Of a DNA stretch of 64,000 nucleotides, positions 24,788 to 32,663 are shown in pieces; position 1 is the first letter of the stretch, and the number at the start of each line of letters is the position of its first letter. Source of the DNA: Desulfuromonas thiophila (GTDB lineage: Bacteria; Desulfobacterota; Desulfuromonadia; Desulfuromonadales; Desulfuromonadaceae); the NCBI RefSeq assembly GCF_900101955.1, contig NZ_FNAQ01000001.1:124001-188000 (forward strand), written 5' to 3'. Both the position numbers and the translations under genes were made by a program. The notes beneath the pieces are model-generated. The model ran no database searches. It had not been told where the DNA came from and worked only from the letters and a program-made list of their open reading frames with translations.

Positions 24788-25234
24788 GCGACCTCCTGTA
24801 AGACAGAAATGAAGAAAAACGCCCGAAACCGCCCGGCTCCGGTCTGGTGGTTAAGGTAAATCCAACAAGCGTTATATTGTCATGAAAAGAATATCCGTTC
24901 TTTCACGCAGGGTTTTGGTCATCTGACCGGCCGCTGGCCACGCCTTGCGGCGCAGGCGCTTGGCCAGCGGCGGAGAACAACTGGCAGTAAAACAGAGAAA
25001 AACTGTCGGGTTTAGGCGGCTGCCGCGAGACAGGAGGATTTGGCCCCTGCGCGACTGTGCTTAAAACCGGATCGATGTTGTCGGTTTTAGCAGATGCTGT
25101 GCCAAGGTAAGGCAGAAGGCCGGGAAAAAGCGAGGTGCGCAAAAACAGCGGCAGCGGCCCTTGACCGGCGCGCTGGTTCATGATAGTGATACTGGGAATC
25201 AAAATCAGATAAACCCGATCCGCCGGAGGCGCCC
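24788..25234 (+). promoter_or_regulatory. Structured intergenic leader, possible divergent cobalamin-like riboswitch
   Basis: This 447-bp gap between divergent operons holds two structured parts. First, CCGCTGGCCA (24930-24939) pairs with TGGCCAGCGG 25 nt later around an inner stem. Second, at about 24990-25140, conserved-looking blocks resemble parts of the cobalamin riboswitch: CCCCTGCGCGACTGT, a stem AAAACCG...CGGTTTT, TGTGCCAAGG and GGCCGGGAAAAAGCGAGG. The canonical 5' GGGAA/GTGAAAATCC blocks and the 3' CAGGAGACCTGCC block are not found in the right order, so this is a weak call. The downstream genes are DUF3793 and a TonB receptor. Confidence 0.3.
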
Positions 25235-25948
25235 ATGCCGTCTGTTTTGTCAGCCCTGCATCGCATTTCTGCCCCGTCCTGTCCCTGCCCCCTGGCGCTG
25301 CCAAGCGCTGGCAGTGACGCACTGCCGTCCTGCTCCCCCTGCCTGACCTCGCAGTTCTGGCGCGATGTGACGCAGTGCTACGCCCGGGAGGAGGACTGCC
25401 TAGCTGCCTTTGTCGCCGTCAGCGGCGCCGAGGTGCTGGCCGGCATCAAGCCGGCCAATCTGGTGCGTATTGCCGACCGCAGTCACCGCTGTGGCCGCAA
25501 CTTCTACCAGCTGTGGCGCCAGCACGGCCTGGCCGCGCCGCTGGCCCGAGAGCTGGCCGCCTGCGAACTGCCGGTGGAGGGCAGCGGCGTGCTGGTGCTG
25601 TTCTATTCGCCGCCGCTGTTGCAGCGGCGTTTGCTCAGTCGCGGTGCCCAGGCCTTTTTGCGGCGCTGTGGTTATCGCCAGACTCGCCAGCTGGATACGG
25701 TACTGGAACAGCTGGTCGCGCGGTGCCGCTGTGGCTTCCCCCACGAAATCGGTCTGTTTCTGGGCTATCCGCTGAAGGATGTGGCGGGCTTCATGGCGGG
25801 CAAGAGCGCCAGTCGCCAGCGCATGTGGAAGATCTTCGGGCCGCCGCGGCGCAGCGAGGCCCTGGCGGACGCCTTTTTCCAGGCCCGCGTGGCGGTGTTG
25901 GAGCAGGTGCGGCGCGGTCGGCTGCAGCCGTTGATGGCGGCCTGCTGA
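25235..25948 (+). CDS. DUF3793 family protein
   Basis: A 237-residue cytoplasmic protein matching DUF3793, with the family's closing part (CGFPHEIGLFLGYPLKDVAGF, then a Trp-containing helix WKIFGPP). Many Cys lie in the N-terminal third. DUF3793 is found in anaerobes, often beside flavodoxins and metal or cofactor uptake genes; function unknown. GGAGG precedes the ATG by five bases. A TonB receptor lies two genes downstream. Confidence 0.75.
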   Translation: MPSVLSALHRISAPSCPCPLALPSAGSDALPSCSPCLTSQFWRDVTQCYAREEDCLAAFVAVSGAEVLAGIKPANLVRIADRSHRCGRNFYQLWRQHGLAAPLARELAACELPVEGSGVLVLFYSPPLLQRRLLSRGAQAFLRRCGYRQTRQLDTVLEQLVARCRCGFPHEIGLFLGYPLKDVAGFMAGKSASRQRMWKIFGPPRRSEALADAFFQARVAVLEQVRRGRLQPLMAAC

Positions 25949-26048
25949 CCTGCCGGCCGCGGTTTGCTCGCTGCTGAGCAGCGACCGTGCTATAACAGCT
26001 GCTGCAAGGGGTCCGTGGGGCTGGTGTGGCGAAGGAGGGTGGCTGAAC

Positions 26049-26528
26049 GTGCGGCGGCGAACAAGGCAGGATACATGGCTGACCCGGCTGGTACGTGCCC
26101 GCTGGGCGCGTGGCTTTGCTCTGGTGGCGTTGGCCTACCTGAGCCTGGCCGTGCACCTGCTGCATCCGTTGCTGCATCGGCACGATGCCGCCGGCCATCC
26201 GGCCGCGCAGGTTTGTTGCGCTGACCAGGCTGATCGCTGTCCGGTCAGCGAACCGCAGCTGGCGAGTGCCCGTGCGGTGGCGGGCCCCTGCCCGCTGCAT
26301 GATTTCTGCGCCAGTCTCTACCAGCTGTCGCCGCCGCCATCCTGCTGCTGGCAGGTTTTCCGTGCGGTCGGACAGCGCCTGGCATTTTCCCCGCCGGATG
26401 ATCCGTCCGCGCCCTTCCTGTCCTCTCCGCCCGCCCGGGCGCCGCCTGTTTATCCGCTGCAGCCGTCTGGCTGCTTCTCTGCCGCGTTCCGGTCATTCTG
26501 GCCGGGGCTGATTCCGCTATGGGGATAA
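26049..26528 (+). CDS. Small Cys/His-rich membrane protein (DUF2946-like)
   Basis: A 159-residue protein with a basic N-terminus, one hydrophobic segment (about residues 20-40), then HLLHPLLHRHDAAGH, CC, CPLHDFC and CC motifs and a Pro-rich tail. The layout recalls DUF2946 proteins, which occur beside copper or TonB-receptor genes, but the match is loose. The GTG start lies behind GAAGGAGGG. Possibly metal-binding at the membrane. It is co-directional with the receptor that follows. Confidence 0.5.
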   Translation: MRRRTRQDTWLTRLVRARWARGFALVALAYLSLAVHLLHPLLHRHDAAGHPAAQVCCADQADRCPVSEPQLASARAVAGPCPLHDFCASLYQLSPPPSCCWQVFRAVGQRLAFSPPDDPSAPFLSSPPARAPPVYPLQPSGCFSAAFRSFWPGLIPLWG

Positions 26529-26586
26529 AACCGCCTGCCCGGCCGGTGACTGCCGGCGGGGCTGAGTGGTGAGAAGGAGAACGGGT

Positions 26587-28653
26587 ATGCACAAAGCGAG
26601 ACAACGGCTGGCGGCCTTGATGCTGCTGGCCCTGTGGTGCTGGGGTGCGGCCGCTGCGGCCGCCAGTACGGCCACCAGTACGGCCGCCGTGGCCGAGGTG
26701 GTGGAGCTGGAAAGTCTGCTGGTTACGGCCGAGGCAGAAGAGGAACTGGCGCAGCGGGCGGTCGGCGCCGAGCTGCTGCGCCAGGAACAGGTGATTGATC
26801 TGGCGGAACTGCTCAGCCAGCAGTCGGCGTCCACCGCGCTGATCCGCAAGAGCGGCTATGGCAACGAGGTTTCCGTGCGCGGCTTCGGCAAGGCCGATCT
26901 GGGGGTGCTGTATGACGATGCGATGCTTGAGGGCGCCTGCGGCAGCCGCAAGGATCCCGCCTTGTCGCATGTGCCGCTGCTGGCGGTCAAGCAGGTGCGG
27001 GTACAGCCGGGGCCCTTCGATGTGGCGCGCCACGGTGGCCTGGGTGGCGTGGTGGCGGTTGAAACCGCCGAGCCGCAGACCGAGGAGACGGCGGAACTGT
27101 GGCTTAAGGGCGGCAGTTTCGACTATCGGGCGGCGGCGCTGCAGCTGACGGGCGGAACCGAGCGTTTTCAGGCGCTGATGGGTTATGCCGCCACCCGCAT
27201 GGATCCCTATCGGGATGGCGGCGGCCGGCGCCTGACGGATTATGCGCCGGCCGGGCGGCCTTACAGCGCTGCCGGCCGGAAACAGGCGGCGTTTGACAAG
27301 CAGGATGTCTGGACCAAATTGCGCTGGCAGCTGACGCCGGATCAGTCCCTGACCCTGGCGCATACCTATGGCCTGGCCGAGGATGTGCTGACACCGCGGG
27401 TGGCGGTCGATATTGAAAAAGAGCGTACCGCGCTGACCCAGTTACGTTATGAGGGCGAACATCTGGCCCGCTACAGCGACCGGCTGCAGCTGCGGCTGTA
27501 CCATCACGATGTGCAGCATGAGCCGTCCGATCGTTATCGCGAACTGGTGGGGGCGGGCCTGCCCGGCTTTCATCGGCGCTTTGAGGCGCGTTCCACCCTG
27601 CGCGGGGCGCATCTGGCCAATACCCTCGACACCCCCTGGGCGCAGCTGACCTTCGGCGTCAGCCACGACCATCAGAACTGGAACGCCAATGCGTTCAACG
27701 CCGCCAGCGGCGCGCGGATCAACAACGCCTTCATCCCCGGGGTGCGCAGCAACCTGTGGGGCGGTTATGTGCAGGGTCGCCGCCATCTCGGCGCCCTGAC
27801 GCTGAAGGGCGGGCTGCGCTACGACGAGGCCCGCATGGCGGCGACGCAGGCGCTGCCCTTCAGCCAGCGGCTGACCGCCGGCAACCAGCAGCGCGACCGC
27901 TATGGCAGCGGTTATCTGCTGGCCACCTGGTATCCCGGCGAGGACAGCAGCCTGTTTGTCGGCCTGGGCCAGGGCGCCCGGCTGCCGACCGGAGCGGAGC
28001 GCTACCTGCAGGGTTCCGCCAGTTTTTTTGGCAATCCCGCGCTTAAACCCACCCGCAACCGCGAAATCGACATCGGCGGCAGTCACCAGTTCGGCGCGTT
28101 GCGCGGCCAGGTCAAGCTGTTCTATGCCGATCTGACCGATTTCATCTACCAGCAGGCCCAGCCGTTCAAGACCTGGGGCAATATCGATGCCCATCTGTAT
28201 GGCGCCGAAACCCGTTTTGACCTGCCCCTGGGGCCGTTCTGGCAACTGCAGGCCAGCGCCGCCTGGCAGCGGGGCCGCAAGGACGAACAGCCGCCCGGCA
28301 ATGCGGATCGCGATCTGAGCGAGGTGCCGCCATGGAAAACCCGCCTGGCGCTGGACTACGCTCGCCGGGCGCTGGCGCTTGAGGTCGAGTGGCTCCATGC
28401 CGGTGCGAGCCGTCAGGTGGATGAAGCGGCGGGGGAGGTGCGCATGGCCGACTGGGATGTGGTCAACCTCAGTGCCCGTTATGAGCTGGCGCGCCACTGG
28501 ACGCTTCATCTGGGGGTGGAGAACCTGTTTGACGCCTATTATGCCGTGGCCAATTCCTACGAATACGATGTGGTCAGCGGCGCGGCGGTGGCGCCGCCCA
28601 TCATCTACGAACCGGGCCGCATGGCCTATCTCAGTCTGGTCAGTCGCTGGTAG
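26587..28653 (+). CDS. TonB-dependent outer-membrane receptor 3
   Basis: A 688-residue receptor: signal peptide (about residues 1-28), TonB box region (ELESLLVTAEA), plug domain (about residues 50-180; KSGYGNEVSVRGFGKADLGV) and a beta-barrel ending in Trp (SLVSRW). ATG 26587 is chosen over a slightly longer frame because AAGGAGA precedes it. The plug carries a Cys (LEGACGSRKDPA). Substrate unknown. If the leader upstream is corrinoid-responsive, it could be a BtuB-type receptor. Confidence 0.9.
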   Translation: MHKARQRLAALMLLALWCWGAAAAAASTATSTAAVAEVVELESLLVTAEAEEELAQRAVGAELLRQEQVIDLAELLSQQSASTALIRKSGYGNEVSVRGFGKADLGVLYDDAMLEGACGSRKDPALSHVPLLAVKQVRVQPGPFDVARHGGLGGVVAVETAEPQTEETAELWLKGGSFDYRAAALQLTGGTERFQALMGYAATRMDPYRDGGGRRLTDYAPAGRPYSAAGRKQAAFDKQDVWTKLRWQLTPDQSLTLAHTYGLAEDVLTPRVAVDIEKERTALTQLRYEGEHLARYSDRLQLRLYHHDVQHEPSDRYRELVGAGLPGFHRRFEARSTLRGAHLANTLDTPWAQLTFGVSHDHQNWNANAFNAASGARINNAFIPGVRSNLWGGYVQGRRHLGALTLKGGLRYDEARMAATQALPFSQRLTAGNQQRDRYGSGYLLATWYPGEDSSLFVGLGQGARLPTGAERYLQGSASFFGNPALKPTRNREIDIGGSHQFGALRGQVKLFYADLTDFIYQQAQPFKTWGNIDAHLYGAETRFDLPLGPFWQLQASAAWQRGRKDEQPPGNADRDLSEVPPWKTRLALDYARRALALEVEWLHAGASRQVDEAAGEVRMADWDVVNLSARYELARHWTLHLGVENLFDAYYAVANSYEYDVVSGAAVAPPIIYEPGRMAYLSLVSRW

Positions 28654-28677
28654 GCGGGCCAGGTTTTGAACGGTCGT

Positions 28678-28719
28678 GGCCGCCACCCCCAAGCACAGCG
28701 GGGTGGCGGCCGTTTTTTT
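28678..28719 (+). terminator. Intrinsic terminator after receptor 3
   Basis: GGCCGCCACCCC pairs with GGGGTGGCGGCC, followed by a run of seven T. It lies between convergent genes and overlaps the end of the MFS gene by two bases. Confidence 0.8.
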
Positions 28720-29932
28720 AGGGTGCGCGCCGCCGGCTCGCGGCTAGGGCGGCCAGCAGCGACCAAACGCCAAGGCTGGCGAAGGCCAAACCCCAGGCGG
28801 TGACCGAGTCGCGGCCGCCGCCCAGGTCGAGCACCAGACCGAAGGCCAGTGGCGCGACAAAGCCGGCGCCGAAGCCCAGCAGGGCGTGCAGCGCCATGGT
28901 GGCACCCTTGCGGCCGGGCTCCGTCGCCGCCACCAGGCCGGCGGTGAGAGCGGCCGAGTCGGCCATCACCCAGAGGAAGTAGAAGGCGGTGAGGGGAAAC
29001 AGCAGGGCCATGGGCCAGTTGGCGGTGAAGCCGACCAGGCAGGCCAGCACCGACGACACCAGCATGGTGGCGCAAATAAAGCGGCGCCGGCCGTAGCGCA
29101 CGGCGGCCTCGTTGCCCAGGATGCTGGCGGCCGGACCGAGCAGGTTGATCCAGGCGGCCAGGGCGGCGGCACCGAACCAGAAGCCGCCGCTGCTGGCATG
29201 GAGGGCCAGGCTGAAGGCGAAGAAGGCCGGCAGCCAGGAGCGCAGGCCGAACAGTTCCCAGCAGTGGGCGGCATAGCCAAGAATGTAGCCCATGGCGGCG
29301 CGGTTGCGCAGCACCGGGCGGAAATCGAACAGCAGCCCCGGCGGCGCGCCGCTGGGAACCGGCGCTGCTGGCGGCAGGCGAACGAACACCAGCGCCCCGG
29401 CCAGCAGGGGGCCGAAGGCGGCGCAGCCGAATACCCAGGGCCAACCCAGCGGTTGCAGGGCGCCGGCCAGCAGCAGCGAGGCGGTGGTGCCCAGGCCGAA
29501 GGTGGCGGTATAGAAGGCCACCGCGCGGCTGGGCACGCTGCCCTGGAAATGATCGGTCAGCAGGCGCAGGCCCGGCATGTAGGTGCCGGCCAGACCGGCG
29601 CCGACCAGAGCCTGGAACAGCAGCGCCGTCCACAGGCCCCTGGCCAGCAGGGCAAAGCCGAGGCTGCCGGCGCTGGCCAGCAGGCAGGCCAGCAGATAGA
29701 TGCGGCGGGTGTCGTAGCGGTCGGTCAAACCGACCAGCAGGGGCGTGGCTACCATGTAGCCGGCGAAGAAGGCGCCACTGATAAGGCCGGCGGCCGAACT
29801 GCTCAGCTGCCAGTGGTGTTGCAGCAGCGGCAACAGGGCCGGATAGGCGGCAAAACCGGTCATGCTGAGAACCTCGGCGGCACACAGCAGCAGCACCAGT
29901 GCGCGCGGGGCCGGGGCGCGCCGGGCGCTCAT
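28718..29932 (-). CDS. MFS transporter
   Basis: A 404-residue inner-membrane transporter with about 12 hydrophobic segments. The loop 2-3 motif GLTDRYDTRRIYLLA is the MFS signature GxxxDRxGRR. Substrate not predictable; small solute or drug export are possible. ATG 29932 (MSARRAPAPRA) is chosen because the longer frame upstream is not protein-like. Convergent with receptor 3. Confidence 0.8.
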   Translation of the reverse strand: MSARRAPAPRALVLLLCAAEVLSMTGFAAYPALLPLLQHHWQLSSSAAGLISGAFFAGYMVATPLLVGLTDRYDTRRIYLLACLLASAGSLGFALLARGLWTALLFQALVGAGLAGTYMPGLRLLTDHFQGSVPSRAVAFYTATFGLGTTASLLLAGALQPLGWPWVFGCAAFGPLLAGALVFVRLPPAAPVPSGAPPGLLFDFRPVLRNRAAMGYILGYAAHCWELFGLRSWLPAFFAFSLALHASSGGFWFGAAALAAWINLLGPAASILGNEAAVRYGRRRFICATMLVSSVLACLVGFTANWPMALLFPLTAFYFLWVMADSAALTAGLVAATEPGRKGATMALHALLGFGAGFVAPLAFGLVLDLGGGRDSVTAWGLAFASLGVWSLLAALAASRRRAP

Positions 29933-30094
29933 GGGGCAAGGTGCCGTTGCGGCAGGGGATGGGGCATGGCGGACTCCAGTGCGGGCAGAGGGAACAGGCC
30001 ATCCTGAGGGTACGGTGGTTTGGCGGGCGAACCAAGGGAAAAAGAACCGGCATTCGTTGGGGACAGCTTGCAAAGATGATTTTTTTTGTCAGCT

Positions 30095-30136
30095 TTGACG
30101 GACGTCAAGTTTTTTGCTGGCTGAAGGCGTTAGGGT
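30095..30136 (+). promoter_or_regulatory. HcpR-like operator and -10 element of hcp
   Basis: A perfect palindrome TTGAC-GGAC-GTCAA (30095-30108) matches the HcpR motif known upstream of hcp genes in sulfate- and metal-reducing bacteria. The -10-like TAGGGT lies at 30131-30136, again 29.5 nt from the dyad centre, which is class II activator geometry. The predicted transcript starts near 30143 and gives a 45-nt leader. The rest of 29933-30187 shows no gene. Confidence 0.7.
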
Positions 30137-30187
30137 GGCGACCAGTTACGGCAGCCAGGATAACCCACCCCAACAAGGAGGTTCACG

Positions 30188-31816
30188 ATGAGTATGTTCT
30201 GTTTTCAGTGTCAGGAAGCCGCCCGCGGCACCGGTTGCACCAGGGTCGGCATGTGCGGCAAGCAGGAAAGCACCGCCAACCTGCAGGATCTGCTGGTGTT
30301 CAGCCTGAAAGGTCTGGCGCTGGCGGCGCAGCGGGCCCGCACGAAACAGCTCGATCTGGCCGATACCGGCCTGTTTATCTGTCAGGCCCTGTTCGCCACC
30401 ATCACCAACGCCAATTTCGACGATCAGCGCATCAGTGCCCTGATTCAGGATGCCCTGCGGCGGCGCGACGCCTTCAAGGCCCAGCTGGGTCTGACCACCG
30501 GCCCCGACTGCCTGAGCTGGAACGGCAGCGAAGCCAACTATGCCGCCAAGGCCGCCGAGGTGGGGGTGCTGTCGCAGCCCAACGAGGATGTCCGCTCCCT
30601 GCGCGAACTGCTGGTCTACGGCCTCAAGGGCATGGCCGCCTATGCCGATCATGCCGCCATGCTCGGGTTCGAGAAACCGGAAATCTATGATTTCATGATT
30701 GACGCCCTGACTTCCACCACCGAGGAACTCAGCGTCGAGGCCATGATCGGCCAAGTGATGAAATGCGGCGAGGTGGCGGTGACCACCATGGCCCTGCTGG
30801 ACGAGGCCAACACCACGCGTTACGGTAATCCCGAGATCAGCCGGGTCAAGCTGGGCGTGCGCGACCGCCCCGGCATTCTCATCTCCGGTCACGATCTGCA
30901 CGACATGGAGGATCTGCTCCGCCAGACCGAGGGCAGCGGCGTCGATGTCTACACCCACAGCGAGATGCTGCCGGCCCATTACTACCCGGCCTTCAAGAAA
31001 TACGACCATTTCGTCGGCAACTACGGCAACGCCTGGTGGCAGCAGAACAAGGAGTTCGCCGCCTTCAACGGTCCCATCCTGATGACCACCAACTGCATCA
31101 CGCCGGTGCAGGATGCCTATAAGGATCGCATCTACACCACCGGCATGGCCGGCTGGCCCGGTGTGCCGCATATCGCCGAGCGGCCCGAGGGTGGCAGCAA
31201 GGATTTTTCCGCCCTGATCGCCCAGGCCAAAACCTGTGCCCCGCCCACCGAGCTGGAACAGGGCGAGATTGTCGGCGGCTTTGCCCATGCCCAGGTGATG
31301 GCCCTGGCCGACAAGGTGGTGGCGGCAGTGAAATCCGGCGCCATCAGGCGCTTCGTTGTCATGGCCGGCTGTGACGGCCGCCACACCAGCCGCAGCTACT
31401 TCACCGAGGTGGCGCAGGAACTGCCGGGTGATACCGTCATTCTCACCGCCGGCTGCGCCAAGTACCGCTACAACAAGCTGCAGCTGGGCGATATCGGCGG
31501 CATTCCGCGCGTGCTCGATGCCGGCCAGTGCAACGATTCCTACTCGCTGGCTTATATCGCCCTGAAGCTCAAGGAGGTGTTCGGCCTCGACGACATCAAC
31601 GAACTGCCCATCTCCTACGATATCGCCTGGTACGAGCAGAAGGCGGTGGTGGTGCTGCTGGCGCTGCTGTTCCTCGGCGTCAAGGGCATCCGCCTTGGCC
31701 CCACCCTGCCGGCCTTTCTGTCGCCCAACGTGGCCAAGGTGCTGGTGGAGAATTTCAACATCAAGGCCATCGGCAGCGTGCAGGAGGATGTCGCGGCCAT
31801 CATGGCCGGCCAATAG
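30188..31816 (+). CDS. hcp: Hydroxylamine reductase / hybrid cluster protein
   Basis: A 542-residue hybrid cluster protein, which reduces hydroxylamine or nitric oxide and serves nitrosative stress defence in anaerobes. The N-terminal cluster ligands are CFQC, then CTRVGMC (spacing CX2CX8CX5C). Hybrid-cluster regions are visible ([42 protein letters not shown]-like). AAGGAGG lies before the ATG. Monocistronic, controlled by an HcpR-like site. Repeat copy 2 lies 35 nt downstream. Confidence 0.96.
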   Translation: MSMFCFQCQEAARGTGCTRVGMCGKQESTANLQDLLVFSLKGLALAAQRARTKQLDLADTGLFICQALFATITNANFDDQRISALIQDALRRRDAFKAQLGLTTGPDCLSWNGSEANYAAKAAEVGVLSQPNEDVRSLRELLVYGLKGMAAYADHAAMLGFEKPEIYDFMIDALTSTTEELSVEAMIGQVMKCGEVAVTTMALLDEANTTRYGNPEISRVKLGVRDRPGILISGHDLHDMEDLLRQTEGSGVDVYTHSEMLPAHYYPAFKKYDHFVGNYGNAWWQQNKEFAAFNGPILMTTNCITPVQDAYKDRIYTTGMAGWPGVPHIAERPEGGSKDFSALIAQAKTCAPPTELEQGEIVGGFAHAQVMALADKVVAAVKSGAIRRFVVMAGCDGRHTSRSYFTEVAQELPGDTVILTAGCAKYRYNKLQLGDIGGIPRVLDAGQCNDSYSLAYIALKLKEVFGLDDINELPISYDIAWYEQKAVVVLLALLFLGVKGIRLGPTLPAFLSPNVAKVLVENFNIKAIGSVQEDVAAIMAGQ

Positions 31817-31850
31817 TTTCCGCCGAAAGACGGTGTCAACCTTCCGCTAA

Positions 31851-32003
31851 CAGGCTGTTGAAAAACAGCCTGCTGGAGCCCATGGACGGGCGACCAAAAT
31901 CAATCATTACTTCGTAATGGATTGATTTTGTGAGCAAGACGGAAATCGCATTTTCGGCTTGCGTCGTTGAAAAAGCCCCGGAAGGGACTTTTTCAACATC
32001 CTG
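31851..32003 (+). repeat. 153-bp dispersed element, copy 2
   Basis: Starts CAGGCTGTTGAAAAA and ends TTTTTCAACATCCTG, inverted ends with one mismatch in 15. It is almost identical to copy 3. It contains a left-end hairpin (CAGGCTGTT...AACAGCCTG), a central stem around CATTACTTCGTAATG and a right-end hairpin (GTTGAAAAAG...CTTTTTCAAC). It begins 35 nt after the hcp stop. Confidence 0.9.
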
Positions 32004-32040
32004 CTGATACCGCGGCACGGCTAAAACGGCACGAAACAGC

Positions 32041-32075
32041 AACAGGGAGGACAGCTTATGGCTGTCCTCCCTGTT
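32041..32075 (-). terminator. Bidirectional 15-bp hairpin
   Basis: AACAGGGAGGACAGC (32041-32055) is perfectly complementary to GCTGTCCTCCCTGTT (32061-32075). It lies 30 nt beyond the stop of the minus-strand isochorismatase gene and after repeat copy 2, so it can separate the two convergent units. The T-run is weak. Confidence 0.6.
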
Positions 32076-32105
32076 GTTCGTTTTACGCGGTGCTGGCCGT
32101 CTGGC

Positions 32106-32663
32106 TCAGACGATCAGCTTGGAGATGGCCTTGAACTCGGCGCTGCCGGCGGCACGCAGCAGTTCAAACAGGACGGATTCGACATTGGTGAGAATGGCGC
32201 CGGCCTGTTCCATGCGGCGCAGGGCGTTGTCGCGGTTGGCGTCGCTGCGGGAGCAGGTGGCGCTGATGGGGACATGAACCTGATAGCCGGCCTGCAGCAG
32301 ATCGAGCACGGTCTGCAGCACGCAGACATGGGTCTCCATGCCGGTGACGATGATCTGGCGGCGTTGCAGGGCTTCCAGCGCCGGCCAGAAGCTCTGTTCG
32401 CCGCAGCAGCTGAAGGTGGTTTTTTCAATGCAATCGGCGCCGCCGGCGGCTTGGCGGATGCTGGCCAGCGTCGGCCCCAGGCCCTTGGGATACTGCTCGG
32501 TCAACAGGGTCGGCACCTGCAGCAGGTTGAGTCCCTGCTGCAACAGGCCGATGGCCTGTTCGACGCCGGCGCGGTTGGCCATGGCGGTCACCAGGCGCTC
32601 CTGCACGTCGATGATCAGCAGGGCGGCCTGGTCGCGCTGCAACAGACTGGGATGATGCTTCAT
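32106..32663 (-). CDS. Isochorismatase-family cysteine hydrolase
   Basis: A 185-residue protein of the isochorismatase-like hydrolase superfamily. The catalytic Asp is in ALLIIDVQERL, the Lys in CIEKTTFSC and the nucleophilic Cys in VTGMETHVCVLQT. Members hydrolyse amides or enol ethers (nicotinamidase, isochorismatase and similar); the substrate is unknown. Its ATG overlaps the stop of the multiheme cytochrome gene (ATGA), so it is the last gene of that operon, an unusual neighbour for an electron-transfer complex. Confidence 0.88.
   Translation of the reverse strand: MKHHPSLLQRDQAALLIIDVQERLVTAMANRAGVEQAIGLLQQGLNLLQVPTLLTEQYPKGLGPTLASIRQAAGGADCIEKTTFSCCGEQSFWPALEALQRRQIIVTGMETHVCVLQTVLDLLQAGYQVHVPISATCSRSDANRDNALRRMEQAGAILTNVESVLFELLRAAGSAEFKAISKLIV

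Noticed and set aside
24990-25140. Canonical cobalamin riboswitch
   Set aside because: The invariant 5' GGGAA/GTGAAAATCC blocks and 3' CAGGAGACCTGCC block are not present in order, so only a weak, divergent call was kept.
25180-25200. Possible fourth activator site (GTGATACTGG...AATCA)
   Set aside because: The second half-site does not match TCACA and the spacing is off by one.
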